DNA of 64,000 bases, taken from Brachionus rotundiformis (lineage: Eukaryota; Rotifera; Eurotatoria; Ploima; Brachionidae). Made by a program: the position numbers and the translations under genes. Each line of letters begins with the position of its first letter. The stretch's first letter is position 1. Where the stretch lies: positions 615,592 through 679,591 of the forward strand of contig JAESIW010000137.1 of NCBI GenBank assembly GCA_016802295.1, given 5' to 3'. This document shows, in pieces, positions 31,953 to 44,515 of the stretch. The notes under the pieces are model-generated. The model searched no databases and was not told the DNA's origin. It was given only the letters and a program-made list of their open reading frames with translations.

Positions 31953-33353
31953 TTATATTTGGTTGATTGCTTTTGGTTTTTTAGAATTTGACATGTTTTC
32001 ATTTAATTCATCAGAAGATTCTTCTTCATATTTTCGCTTATAAGTATTTACATTCTTTTCTGGGTAATGATTTATTCCAAGAATAAAATCAATGGAGTGT
32101 TTAAATGGCTTAGAAGTATTGGATGTTGATAAGGGTGAATTTTCAGAGAATTTTTTTAATGAATTTTCGTTATCAGTTTTTTGTGTACTTTTTTCATCTA
32201 TTAAATTGGATTCTTCATTCGAATTATCGCTAATATCGCTCGGATCTGCATTTTCATTTTGATTTTCAATTTTTTCAATTAGTTCATAATTTGTTCCATC
32301 TGGATCATTTTCATTAATGTCGTTTTTTTGCTTACTAGGGCTAAAGATGTCATTTGAACATACACTATTGGAATTGTTGTAAACAGTTGAACATGTTGAA
32401 GATGATGAAGAAGTTGAAACATCACTGATTCTTGAATAGTTTTCTTTTTTATTAATCACAAGTCCATTAAATTTTTTCATATATGATAAATCCTGAAAGT
32501 TTTTTAAAACTGGAGAAACCGAATTAAAATAGATGCCGTTGTTTTGAAAAGCATTCATAACATTTATCATATACTCGTTCCATATTTTACTTTGATTTAG
32601 AAAAAATTGGTTAGTTTCTCCAGATTCGGAAATTGTATTTGAAAAATTCAGATTTGGCTGTTTATTTAGACCTGACATGGTCTGGGTCAAATAATTCGAA
32701 TAGATGCTATTAGGAAAAAATGAATTGGTTGAAATTTGAGGTGATGAAAAGTTTTGAAATGTGCTTGTAGGATTTATACCATTGAATTCATTATTTTCAA
32801 AAGTTGAATTGTTACTTTCACACAAATTTTCCATTTGTGATTTAGAATCTGATTCCATAACAGATTTCAATTTTTGGATTTTTTTTTTAGAATTTTTAGT
32901 ATTCTTCTGTGTTGGAGAAGAACTTTTGCTATTTCCATTCTGTTATTAGAAAAATTTAGATTTTAAATAAACTTCTAAATTTTTATTACTTTTTGTCTGG
33001 TTGCTACCGATCCTGGTTTGATTGAACCAGTTTCATAAAATCGAGTTAATATTTTACTGACACAACCATGAGAAACAAGTAATCGCCTAGATATATCACA
33101 TGGTCTTACGCCGCTCAAAGCCATTTCAACTATTTGACGCCGCACATGATCCGGTAATGGCCTACCATTCACGAATACTCCACCAAGTTGATTTACACCT
33201 GCTTGTCCTATTAATATTTAAGGATAAATAATAAACTTTTAAATTTTAATCAAATTAATTAAAATACATACCGACTCCTGGAACATACAGTTTACTTTTG
33301 ACATTCTGCTGTTCTGGGTTATTGTAATGGTTATCTTCAAGGGAACAGTTCAT
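31953..33353 (-). CDS. Pax protein with PAI-only paired domain and octapeptide
   Basis: Three exons join in phase (33353-33272, 33207-32990, 32939-31953) for 428 residues. Residues 28-100 are the PAI half of a paired domain: GVNQLGGVFVNGRPLPDHV, RPCDISRRLLVSHGCVSKIL and TRFYETGSIKPG. The wording is closest to Pox-neuro and Pax2/5/8. After SIKPGSVATRQK the protein goes straight into Ser/Asn-rich sequence. The linker and C-terminal RED subdomain are missing, and there is no homeodomain. Near the C-terminus KHSIDFILGI matches the Pax octapeptide, a Groucho-binding repressor motif. The intron after the PAI exon is only 49-50 nt, leaving no room for a hidden RED exon. Pax proteins are nuclear transcription factors for neural and sensory development. 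The subfamily assignment is inference. Confidence 0.88.
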
Positions 33354-35189
33354 TTTCTGTTTAATTACAAAATTTTCTGTAAAATAGTTTGTTTTTTGCG
33401 TGAATTTATTCTAAATTTAAATAGGAAAAAAATTCAATTCATTTCATTTGTCCAATCAGATATTTATTCTAAAAGATATCCTGTCTACCAATCTAAATAT
33501 TCTATTAGGTGGAGTTTGATCGTAAATCAGTGTGAGTTTTTATTTTTTCTACTTCTTGGAACGAAGTTCGTGTTAATCATGATCGATTAATTATAGGTAT
33601 AACATCTCTTACTAATTTTTGCTGTTTTAATATATTCAGATTTGATTTAGGTGTTTTCTTATAAATTAACTCAGATTTTTTTTTTGGACCAATGGTGTCG
33701 AAATTTTAAGCTCCTAGTCAATGAAGCTAAAAAAAATTTCAAAGTGACTAGAGAATAAGAAAAATTGAAAAAGTGATACCTGAAGCGTTTAGTCAAAACA
33801 GGTAATTTATTAGGCAAAACGACAAAAAAATGGAATCTTCAAAAATTGTCGCTCAATTAATCTTACTAAAACATAAATCTTCATTTTTATTCCTTTTGAT
33901 CTAATTTACTGAAATAAGTAAAAAAAAATTAATACATTATAGGTAAATAAAAATTAGTATTGGTTACGTGTTTATTTTGTTAAATGAAAATCAATATTAT
34001 GTTAGGTCGATGCCATCACTCAGAGTGATTACAAAAACATTAAGCTTAATTATTTTTGATTGGTTTATTTGAATTTATTTTATTTCGTGTCTACTTTATC
34101 ATTTAATATCAATGATTCTTTTCGAGTTAATTGAAACTAATTAGCTTTTTAGGTTTGAAATAAATAAAATTTCATGTTAAGATTTTATTCTAATTAGAAA
34201 ACTGTTGAGTAACAAATTAAAGTTCGAGATGGACAATATTTAAGAGCTCAACAATTATTAAAAAAACAATTAATTTTTAATGATCAATAATATTCTTAAA
34301 AAGACGATTGGCTTTGGATATTTAATTGCATTTGCTTGATATATTAATTTAAAATTTTTTCAGTTTACAGAAAATCAATTTTAACAGTATTAAAGAAATT
34401 TAAAATAATACTATTTAAAATTTTTAATGATTTTTTATTTTAATATTTTTTACTCTTGTATTATTCAATCTGTGGTTTATAACTTTTTTCAAGAAATTTA
34501 TCTCTTTATCATTTACACTTAAAATTCGTTGTGTCTCTTTTTTTAAGGATTTTATTTAAGTTTAATTTCTTAGCTGAGCTAAGCATTTTTGTTTCAAATA
34601 GTATTAATTTATTGGCTATTTTTTCTATTTTGCGGATTTAAATTTATTCTTAGTAGCAAATAAAATGATTAGAAGGCTGTTAAATCTTGAAAGAAGCGTA
34701 CCTAAGATTATCAGAAGTTATAATTATCATTAGATTTTATTTAATAAAGAATTTGTTAATATTCCGAAAATATTTAATCTTAAAATCAGTATAATTGAAG
34801 GTCGATTTAATTAAGAAACAAATAGTGCTAAGATATGCCACAAAATAAGTTATAATTATTCTTTCAAAAGATTCGATCCTGTCAAATTCCATCTTATTCT
34901 ACTGACTAGCTCACATAATCGGCTAGATTATTTTGATAATTTTTAAACTTAATTAGCTTTTGATAAAATTATAACTGAAAATGTTTGTCAAAAAAAATTT
35001 GATGATTCTATTCAACTCTTTAAATTAAAGATAATTATCAATTCTTTAAAATCAAAGTTTTTACTAAGATCAGTGACTTGTAAAAATTTAAAGAATATTT
35101 GATTATTTAAATAATATGTAATCAAATAACTTTATTTTCTATGTTTTCCTTAAATACAACTATGAATAACTTTATTCTTCTTTTCCTAT
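33354..35189. other. AT-rich DNA upstream of the Pax gene
   Basis: No gene recognised in about 1.8 kb. It presumably contains Pax regulatory sequence, but no specific element can be supported. Confidence 0.45.
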
Positions 35190-36040
35190 CTTCAACTCCC
35201 AGTGGAGCACAAAGCATCCACACGTCCCCTAATTCAGTCCTATCCCTTCATTAGCGACAATTTTTGGTTGTCTCCATGTGAGTTTCATCTCTTTCAGGTC
35301 TCTTTCAACTATTCTCCTCCAGGTCATCTTTGGTCTTGTCTTGCCTTTCATCCATCATTTTTCTTTTCTTGGTGTCCAAAATAGTACAATTCTAGAAATT
35401 CTGTTTGTTGGCATTCAAAAAACATAGCCAAGCGACTAAAGTTGTCTTTTGCGTATACTATTGCAGTTGTCTTCTGAGTCCTTGATCTGTTGTACAGCTC
35501 CTCGTTTAAAATGACTTTCGGATAGAAGATTATCAAAATATTTTTTAGACAATTGAAATGGAATACTTCGAGCTTATGAAGATCACTATCAGTCATTTTC
35601 CAACATTCAGATCCATATAGCAATACAGATTTGACAAGATGAATAAAGATGTAATTTAGTTTTCAGTCGAAGGGATGACTTAATTTTCGGAGCCACTATT
35701 TTTGCTAATCACGCTTCCCAGATATGTAAACGCATTTAAGATTTTCGACTCCAACAGAAATTGGTGAATTGAGTTCATTGTATATGCAAACAACTTCTCT
35801 TTTTTCGGTGTTTATCGGTAGGCCAACATATCCAGTGTTGCGTTTCAGCTTCTCGGTCTTTTCCCTCATATTGATCTCCATTTGTGATATCAAGACAATA
35901 TCATTCGCAAAATCAAGGTTTTCGAGATTTTCCATCAGACCCAGAATCATTCCTCAAGAAATGTCAGTTCGCTGTCCTTCAGTGATATTCCTAATTGTTA
36001 AGTTGATGAGAGTCAAGAAAAGCAATGGAGAATTTTAAAA
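35190..36040 (-). mobile_element. 5'-truncated LINE relic (reverse transcriptase C-terminal part)
   Basis: Minus-strand frames contain LENLDFANDIVLISQ, matching the LxDLDFADDLALLS catalytic region of RTE/Jockey-like reverse transcriptases but with FANDI in place of FADDL. They also contain INTEKREVV, SVLLYGSECWKMTDSDLHKL and CLKNILIIFYP. The final part decays through several stops and ends near the family's terminal WxxxVDALCSTGS block. The piece is locally less AT-rich than its surroundings. It cannot encode an active enzyme. Confidence 0.85.
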
Positions 36041-36771
36041 ATTTTTAATTCAAACTGTCTTTTCTTAAAGTATTTGCATTGCAATTATATTAGTTCAATT
36101 TAAAAAAAAATTTAAAAATTTAAGATGATATTTTAAATTCATTAGTAATAATGAAGAAAAAATTCAATTAATAAAAAATATTAATAATAATAATAGACAG
36201 TTGATTCAAGTGTATAAATATTCATTCAAAAATCTTTTTATGATAGGAATTTTTAGAACAATTATTAAATTAATTAAATAAAATTTTATTCAATTTAATG
36301 CTTAAAAAATTTAGAAATATTTAGTAATATTTTCGAATTTAGATATACTTAATTGATTTTAATATACAAATATAAGCTTTTCCTAAACCATTTACGACTT
36401 GAAGAAAATAATAATGAACAAAATTATATAATTTTTATTAAAAACTTTTTATATTTTTAAAACAGTTAAAAAAATATTTACAAATCTATTCAAAATTTTA
36501 ATCTAAAATTATAAATTTACATTTCAAAATAATTATTTTACATCTTAATGTATTAAAATTAGTAAAATTCTAAAATATTCAAAAAATTTAAGGAATTGAT
36601 AACAGACTTTCTTCCATCTTAGATGTTTGTCAGATAATCGATATAACTCTCATATCATAAATAACAATTTAAATAGTCTTTGATCCGTAAAAACAATTGA
36701 ATTAATCATCTAAAGTTTGGTTTTTAGACTTTAAAGAAAAATTTAATATTAATTTTAAAATGAATGAAAAT
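36041..36771. other. AT-rich spacer
   Basis: Nothing recognised between the LINE relic and the TFIIA-gamma stop codon. Confidence 0.5.
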
Positions 36772-37206
36772 TTAAATTACTTTTTTATCAGATTTGCCTT
36801 CACATGCTACAATTTTTAATTTTTGATTACTTTCTAAATTAATAATGGGTGTGTTTTGTAAAGTTATTTCGATCCCTTGAAATAAAAGAGTCCAAACATT
36901 ATCACAATTACGGTATGTATCTAATTTTGACTAAAAAAAAGTTTTCTAAAATTTTAGATAAATAAATATGAAATATTACTTTAAACGTTATTTTATTGTT
37001 GACTTGTGACGAAAACATTTTTGACATAGATTTATCATACTCTTGAAATATTCGCCTTCCCCATGTTTCAGGTATTTGTTTAGACTTAAGCAAAAATTAC
37101 ATTGAATTATAAATCAATTAATTCTTACCTGTATTAATTCATCTAATGTCTCTTGTAAAGCAAATCCTAAAGTAGTCGTTCGATAAACTTCATATTCATT
37201 ACCCAT
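36772..37206 (-). CDS. GTF2A2: Transcription initiation factor IIA gamma subunit
   Basis: Three exons (37206-37129, 37084-36980, 36930-36772) encode 113 residues, next to about 109 in human. Exon 1 reads YEVYRTTTLGFALQETLDEL and exon 2 continues SKQIPETWGRRIFQEYDKSM. Exon 3 has LDTYRNCDNVWTLLF and KLKIVACEGK. These are the helical bundle and beta-barrel parts of the small TFIIA subunit, which stabilises TBP on promoter DNA. An AG acceptor lies one base before the ATG. The introns are 44 and 49 nt. Confidence 0.96.
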
Positions 37207-38096
37207 TCTAGAAATTTATTTAAAAAATAAAAATATTATATTGAAAAAATGAAATCTATTAACAAATTGATAGCTAATCCACAATTTTAGGAAATATTTT
37301 CTTATTCAAATCAACAAGTTTTTAATTTAAAAAGAGGTCAACGTTCTAATTACCACGAAAAAAAAACATAATTTTGAAATTTTTATCATATTGCTTGGAC
37401 ATTTAGATATCTGATGAATAATCATATAGGTGTAAACACTGTTCAATTGATATTTCATCATTTAAAGAAGATTTAACTTTATCTCATATACAAGCTGTTT
37501 AATTTCAGTCACAAAGATATTCAAATGTTATCTCAATTTTTTCTTAATTATGTTTTAATAATTTTCTGAGTGAGTCTTTTGCAAATTATTATAGATACGA
37601 AAAAAAGCTTGCTATGCACAAATCGAGTGAATAATACATATTTTTAAATAAAATTAAAATGCATGAATTTAAATTTTATTGCAATAAAGGACTAAGTGGG
37701 CTTATATTTTAACAAAAGCCTCATAATTTATTATTATAGATGTTTAAATTATTGAAAAATTGCATTATTATAAAATCACTATCAAAGAAGCTTAATTTTA
37801 ATCCGGTCCAAAGTGTGCTTCAGAGGCCTCAATAACATTTTACTCGTGATTTTCAAATCCGAATCCAATTTTGCTTATGTTTTAATTTTTTTTTTTATAA
37901 ATCATACTACGACATTAAATTTTTTGCATTTATATATATTGTTTGATAATTATCTCTTTTCTTTCAGTTTTATGTAAAATCACATTATGATTTATCTTTC
38001 TTCAAATAACTAATGACTTATCAAAATAGTTGAATTCTTAGACTAAATTAATATATTCTTTAGATAATATATTCTAAGTTTAAAAATTACGTAAAG
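37207..38096. other. AT-rich spacer between TFIIA-gamma and aconitase/IRP1
   Basis: About 890 bp between divergently transcribed genes, so both promoters should lie here. No further element recognised. Confidence 0.5.
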
Positions 38097-41000
38097 ATGC
38101 ATACAGATGGTCATACTTTTAAGATATTTCTTAAAGATTTGGTCATAGAGGGCGAAAAATTCCAGTATTATGACGTATCCATAATAAATGAAGAAAAATA
38201 TGGTAAACATATTTATTAATTAATTATCTAAAGGAAAATTATATTTTTTTTAAGCATTGCTTCCATATTCAATAAGAGTCTTGTTGGAATCGGCAGTTCG
38301 AAATTGTGATGAGTTCCAAGTAACCAGCAAAGATGTCAAAAATATTTTAAATTGGCCAGAGACACAAAAGAATGAAGTAGAAATTCCTTTTTTGCCTTCA
38401 AGAGTTTTGTTACAAGATTTTACGTAAGAATATTCGATATATCTTAAAATTGTTCAATATTAACCAAAAAATATTATTTAAATATTTAAAAGGACTTTAA
38501 ATAGTCGATTAAAAACTTGTTTAATTAATTATTGAATACAATACTCAATTCATTCTTAAAAAATTTCTAGGCTGAATATTTCAAATATTTCTTTTTTTTT
38601 AGTGGAGTTCCTGCAGTGGTAGACTTTGCAGCTATGAGAGATGCCATTAACAGGTTAGGAGGTGATCCCCAAAAAATTAATCCAATATGTCCAGCTGATT
38701 TAGTAATCGATCATTCAATTCAAGTCGATGTAGCTAGAAGGTAAGATAGTATAGTCGATCATTTATATTCTATTAGCTATTAGTTTTCTAACCCTAATGA
38801 TTAACTTTAACAATTTATAAATTTTACTTTCCTTTACGCTGTAAATCGAAGCTCGTTGATTCAATTTGCCTTTAAAAATTCGAAATCTGAAGATATTTAA
38901 AAATTTTTCTAGATTAATTCAGGTATCATCAAAGAGTAATATTACTTTAGATACCAAAGATCTACATATATTAGACAATCCAAATTACTCAATCGAAACT
39001 AATTCAAATCGATTAAGTCAAAATCGGAATTTTTTGCCAAAAAAAAACCATTTTGTTCGTAAACCATCTACACCTCAACAAACTTTTTTACAGCATAATT
39101 TTCGAAATCAAGGTCAAATTTTATCTAATAATCGAAATCAAAGTAACAGGACAGATTATTTAAATAGCTACGAAATAAATACTAATAATCAAATTTTGAT
39201 TGAGACCGTTTATGAGGAATGTCCGTTTCATAATGTTCGAACCGAATGGTACATTCCAAATTTTTTAAAATATCCTCTCATTTTACTCGATTTTATTTTT
39301 TGCATGATTTTTAGCTAACTTAAGAATTTCCATGATCTTTATAAAACAAAGTTATTTAAAAATGTTTGTTATTATTTTAGCGCCGAAGCACTGGAAAAGA
39401 ATCAAAAATTAGAGTTTGAAAGAAATCTAGAGAGATTTCAGTTTCTTAAATGGGGTGCAAATGCTTTCAAAAATATGTTAATAGTTCCTCCTGGTAGTGG
39501 TATAGTTCATCAAGTTAATTTAGAATGCTTGGCTCGTGTGGTTTTTAATACAGATCATTTACTTTATCCGGACAGTTTAGTAGGAACCGATAGTCATACG
39601 ACAATGATAAATGGTCTTGGAATTGTTGGATGGGGAGTAGGAGGAATTGAAGGTACATTTTCTAATAAAATGAATTATTTTAGCTTATCTTTTATTGTAG
39701 CCGAAGCTGTTATGCTTGGACAATCAATTAGTATGGTGTTACCTCAAGTTGTTGGTTATAAAATTACTGGCAAGTTAAATGATATGTGTACCTCTACTGA
39801 TGTTGTATTAACAATTACAAAAAATTTGAGACAAATTGGTGTTGTTGGAAAATTTGTAGAATTTTTTGGACCTGGAGTTTCTCAGCTATCAATAGCTGAT
39901 AGAGCTACTATTGCAAATATGTGCCCTGAATACGGAGCAACTATTGGATTTTTTCCGGCTGATGAAAAAGCAATAAAATACTTAGTTCAAACTGGTCGTA
40001 ATTCTAAGTCTATTAGATTTATTGAAGAATATCTAAAGGCCACAAAAATGTTCAGAGACTATAATGATGAGAAATCAGATCCAATTTATAGTCAAGTTTA
40101 TGAGTTGGATTTATCAACTGTTAAACCTTGTGTTAGTGGACCAAAACGTCCTCAAGATAAAATATTTGTCAAAGACTTAAAAACAGAATTTATTAAATCA
40201 CTTACAAATAAAATAGGATTTAGTGTAAATATTCTATTACTTCAATGAAGCTTTTTTATTTTGTTTTATTTAAGGGCTATGGTTACAAACCTGAAGATGT
40301 TAAAAGAGAAGTAAAATTTTATTATGAAAATCAAGAATACACTTTGAAACATGGTTCAATTGTTATCGCGGCCATCACTTCTTGTACAAACACTAGTAAC
40401 CCATCAGTTATGTTGGCTGCAGGATTAATAGCAAAAAAAGCTAGTGAATTAGGATTAAAAGTAAAACCATACATAAAAACCAGCTTGTCACCCGGAAGTG
40501 GAGTAGTTACTGAATATTTAAATAAAAGTGGAATGCTTCCTGCTTTAGAAACTTTAGGGTAATTTTAATTTTCAATTTAATACAAGTAAATTTAAAACGC
40601 TTCATTTTATTTTTGTAAATAGATTTAATATTGTTGGATATGGTTGTATGACTTGCATTGGAAATAGTGGACCTATTCCTGAATCAGTAACTGAAGCCAT
40701 TGATAAAGTAAATTATTTTTTTAAATACTAACAATTGTTAATGGAATTTTAAAAATTCTTTTTCAATATAAATTTTTCTCAAAGCTGAACAAATATTAAT
40801 TAAAAATTTTTTTTGGCATTCAAGAATGATTTAATAGCAGTTGGAATCCTTAGCGGAAATCGAAATTTTGAAGGACGTATTCATCCCTCAACTCGAGCAA
40901 ACTACTTGGCATCACCTCCTTTAGTGATAGCATATGCGATTGCTGGTCGTATTGATATTGATTTTGAGACTGAATCACTTGGCTTTAGTGAGATATTAAA

Positions 41001-41982
41001 TCGTGATGTTTACCTAAGCGATATTTGGCCCACAAGACAGGAATTACAAGAATTGGAAACAAATTTTGTAATTCCAGAAATGTTTAATAAAGTTTATGAA
41101 AAGATTACTGTTGGAAGTCCTCAATGGGCCAATTTAACAGTTCCACTAACAGATCTTTATCCATGGAATTTAGAGTCTACTTATATTAAACAACCACCAT
41201 TTTTTGAAAAAATGAGCGCTGATTTGTATCCCGTTCAGCCTATTAAGAATGCAAGACTTCTTCTTTATCTCGGTGATTCAATAACTACCGATCATATTTC
41301 CCCAGCTGGTAGTATAGCTAGAAATAGTCCAGCTGCCAAATATTTACTTGAAAGGGGGCTTGCTCCTCGAGATTTTAATTCCTATGGGTCACGTCGAGGA
41401 AATGACGCAGTGATGTCTAGAGGAACTTTTGCAAACATTCGTCTTGTCAATAAATTGATGGGTGGTCAGACTGGACCAAAAACCATTTTCTTTCCAAAAA
41501 ATCAAGTTATGGATGTTTTTGATGCAGCAGATAATTATAAACGTGAAAATATACCAATAATTGTAATAGCTGGTAAAGAATACGGTTCTGGCTCGTCCAG
41601 AGATTGGGCAGCTAAAGGACCTTGGATGCTAGGAGTTAAAGCAATTATTGCAGAAAGCTACGAACGTATTCATAGAAGTAATTTAATTGGAATGGGAATA
41701 ATTCCATTTCAATTTATTGATGGTGAATCCGGTGAATCACTAAACTTAAATGGAACTGAAAAGTTTAATATTTTGATTGATGATAACTTAACTGTTAAAC
41801 AAATAGTTGAAGTAGAGGTATTTTTAAAGTTAAAATTATGAAATACAAAAAATAATCAAAATAAATTTTAGACCGATACCGGCATTAAATTTAAAGTCTT
41901 AGCTAGAATAGATACGAATGTTGAGCTAAACTACATTAAAAATGGTGGAATCTTAAACTATATGATCCGAAAGTTTTTGTAA
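38097..41982 (+). CDS. ACO1: Cytosolic aconitase / iron regulatory protein 1
   Basis: Nine exons give 893 residues (human 889): 38097-38202, 38255-38423, 38603-38740, 39381-39652, 39701-40224, 40275-40558, 40623-40707, 40825-41817 and 41872-41982. The three [4Fe-4S] cysteines are present, one in TSCTNTSNPS and two in GCMTCIGNSGP. Active-site blocks include DLVIDHSIQVD, LVGTDSHTTMINGLG, SLSPGSGVVT, GNRNFEGRIHP, LGDSITTDHISPAGSIA and GSGSSRDWAAKGPW, ending NGGILNYMIRK. It is therefore likely a bifunctional protein: citrate-isocitrate isomerisation with the cluster, possible binding of iron-responsive elements without it. The intron at 39653-39700 is 48 nt and stop-free, so naive translation retains it. 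The third intron is unusually long (640 nt) and holds a coding-like segment. Confidence 0.97.
38913..39248 (+). other. Candidate in-frame cassette exon inside IRP1 intron 3
   Basis: A 336-nt segment follows a TTTTTCTAG acceptor and ends at a TG|GTACAT donor-like site. It has no stop in the IRP1 reading frame, and its codon phase joins both flanking exons. It would add 112 residues rich in Asn, Gln and Pro between VDVAR and AEALEKNQ. If the donor is not used, the frame stays open to a stop at 39318 and ends in a hydrophobic tail (YPLILLDFIFCMIF). Whether it is ever spliced in is unknown. Confidence 0.35.
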
Positions 41983-42341
41983 AAGGCGAAAACTTAAAAA
42001 TAACTTAGCTGACTTCTAATAAATAGTTGACTTTATAAAATTTTAATAAACAAATTATTTGAAGCTCATAGTTTTCTAGTTTTATGAAACATTTTGAGGT
42101 TTTATTTGTTAATCTTAAATTTTATTTATATTTCTTAAAATTTATCTTAAATCAAGCATTGAATAATAAATAATTTTAAAACAATTGAGTTTTTTAATTT
42201 CGAATTATCAAATAAATTTACCATCAGGTATTGAATCCTGTTATATTAACAAAATTAGGAAAAAATTTTAAATAATTAATTGATTTTTTATTGAATTAAT
42301 TCAATTTAAATATGACAGAAATTAAATTTAATTAAAAAGAT

Positions 42342-44105
42342 ATGATTTCTTTGTTTCATAATAGACAGACTCTAGTGCGGCTTTTAAATAATCAAATAAG
42401 ATCTGTTAGCTCTAGTTGTGGCGAATATAATAACTCTAATTTAAAAGTTAAAATCGGACTTGAAATTCATGCTCGAATTTTATCAAAAACAAAAATATTT
42501 AGCGATGCTGACTGTTTTGATCTAATCAACACTCCTGTAAATAAAAATGTTTCTTTAATTGATGCTGCATTACCAGGTACTATGCCTGTTTTAAATAAAC
42601 GTGGAATCGAATCTGGTTTATTGACAGCTTTGGCTTTAAATTGTGATATAAATGCAATTTCAAATTTTGAACGGAAACATTACTTTTATGCCGATTTACC
42701 AGCAGGTTACCAAATAACCCAGCAGCGTAATCCTATTGCACTGAATGGGTTTTTTATTTATCCGATTATTAATCCAAAAACCCATAAATTGAGTTACAAC
42801 AAATGCAAAATAAAAAGAATTCAATTAGAACATGATAGTGCACGTTCACTACAAATTGATGATATTTTCTCTAAATCAAACAAGCAAAGGAGTATACCAG
42901 AAAAAGCATTATTAGTTGATTTAAATCGTGCTGGAATGGGTCTGATGGAAATTGTTACAGATCCAGATTTTGAATCTGCTTTTGAATGTTATTCTTTTGC
43001 TCGAGAACTTGCTTTAACATTGAGATCTTTAGAAACTTGTAATGCCCAAATGGGAGAAGGAGGATTTAGGGTAGATGTTAACGTTTCAGTGCATGAAATT
43101 GATAAGTCGACCGATCCACCAAGCATTTTACCAGGAGTCAGAGTTGAACTTAAAAATTTAAGTAGTTTTAGCGCGATTCTCAAAGGAACGGAATACGAAA
43201 TTAAACGGCAAAAAGAATTGATACGAAAAAAAAAGCCAATTTTGCTAGAAACAAGAACTTATGATTCAACAAAAGGAAAGACATTTTCTCTAAGATCCAA
43301 GGAAAATCAATATGACTATAGATTCATGCCAGAGCCAAATCTTTTACCACTAATTATATATTCAAAAAATTTAAAGCCAAATTTAAACACGCTTAAGTGT
43401 GATAATAATAAAGAATTATGTCTTTCAAAATCATTTTTCGAAAAACTAGAATCTTTTAAAAATAATCCAAAATTATATTGTGATTTTGATAAAGTTAAAA
43501 ACGAATTTGACCAGAAGGAACTACCTCAAAAGAGGAGAATGTTTTTAGTGAAAAAATATGGAATGTCCCAAGAAAATGCATTTATTTTTATTGCCAATAA
43601 TCTCGATCATATAATCAAAAAATTAACTTATAGTAAAGAAATAATTCAAGAAGATCTCAAGCTATATATTCGTGTTTTGTTAACAGAATATTTAAATCAA
43701 GTAAATGAAAATCCACATTTAGAAAAATTTGAGTTAGATTTAAAATGTGCAAAAATTCAGTCGTTTATTGACATAATTAAAGAAAAGAGAATTAGCCGTC
43801 GAATTTGGTTACCATTTTTCAAGAAACTTTTCGATTTAAAAAATTATAAAAAATTGGCCTATGAGTTAGCAGAAGAAGAAAATTTATTTATAATTACAGA
43901 TTGTCAAATAATTGAAGCCAAAGTTAAACAATTATTTGAACAAAATCCTAAGGCTATCAATGAATATCAAGTTAAAGAGAAAAAACGAAATAAAATATTT
44001 GATTTTTTTGTTGGTCGAGTTCATAAAGAATTGAGGGACATAGCTGATCCTGAAATTGTTGAAGATTTAGTATTAAAAAATCTGAAAAATTTAATCAAAG
44101 CTTGA
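42342..44105 (+). CDS. GATB: Glutamyl-tRNA(Gln) amidotransferase subunit B, mitochondrial
   Basis: A single 587-residue frame. It begins with a short basic leader likely to target mitochondria, then KVKIGLEIHARILSKTKIFS, DAALPGTMPVLNKRGIESGL, NFERKHYFYADLPAGYQITQ, IQLEHDSARSL, GEGGFRVDVNVSV, RTYDSTKGKTFSLRSKENQ and YDYRFMPEPNL, all hallmarks of GatB/GatE. The C-terminus is the helical GatB/YqeY tail ending RELRDIADPE-like (HKELRDIADPEIVEDLV). With GatA and GatC it converts Glu-tRNA(Gln) to Gln-tRNA(Gln) in mitochondria. It lies 360 bp downstream of IRP1 on the same strand and has no introns. Confidence 0.97.
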   Translation: MISLFHNRQTLVRLLNNQIRSVSSSCGEYNNSNLKVKIGLEIHARILSKTKIFSDADCFDLINTPVNKNVSLIDAALPGTMPVLNKRGIESGLLTALALNCDINAISNFERKHYFYADLPAGYQITQQRNPIALNGFFIYPIINPKTHKLSYNKCKIKRIQLEHDSARSLQIDDIFSKSNKQRSIPEKALLVDLNRAGMGLMEIVTDPDFESAFECYSFARELALTLRSLETCNAQMGEGGFRVDVNVSVHEIDKSTDPPSILPGVRVELKNLSSFSAILKGTEYEIKRQKELIRKKKPILLETRTYDSTKGKTFSLRSKENQYDYRFMPEPNLLPLIIYSKNLKPNLNTLKCDNNKELCLSKSFFEKLESFKNNPKLYCDFDKVKNEFDQKELPQKRRMFLVKKYGMSQENAFIFIANNLDHIIKKLTYSKEIIQEDLKLYIRVLLTEYLNQVNENPHLEKFELDLKCAKIQSFIDIIKEKRISRRIWLPFFKKLFDLKNYKKLAYELAEEENLFIITDCQIIEAKVKQLFEQNPKAINEYQVKEKKRNKIFDFFVGRVHKELRDIADPEIVEDLVLKNLKNLIKA

Positions 44106-44515
44106 CTCAAGTTTAGATATTTTTTGTTTTTATGATATACTTAAATAGAATAAAAAACACAAAAATATAAAAAATAGTTGCTTAATAATTCAAGAAAAGT
44201 AAAACTTTATAAGAGTAGATTATTAAAAAAACTAATACAAAAAAGCCAAATGCATCCTATAGTCCGACCATATCACTTTATTAGAGTCTTATTTCTAAAA
44301 TTTAATAAATAATATTAATTATTATTTGAGAAATATAATCCAAATTCCGACCAAAACGTTTACAATTAAAATATTTCTTTAAAACTTTTATTCATTAAAA
44401 TCGAAAATTTTAAATAAGATTAAATAATTGAGTATTCAATGTTATTAATTTTGGAATATTTTAATTTTAATTTAATTACATTACTTAACTTAGAATTTTT
44501 GAAAATTATATTGTA
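44106..44515. other. Short AT-rich spacer between convergent GatB and DGK
   Basis: About 410 bp holding the 3' ends of two converging genes. Nothing else seen. Confidence 0.5.

Noticed and set aside
32761..32949. Plus-strand ORF over the Pax gene
   Set aside because: Antisense shadow of the Pax third exon.
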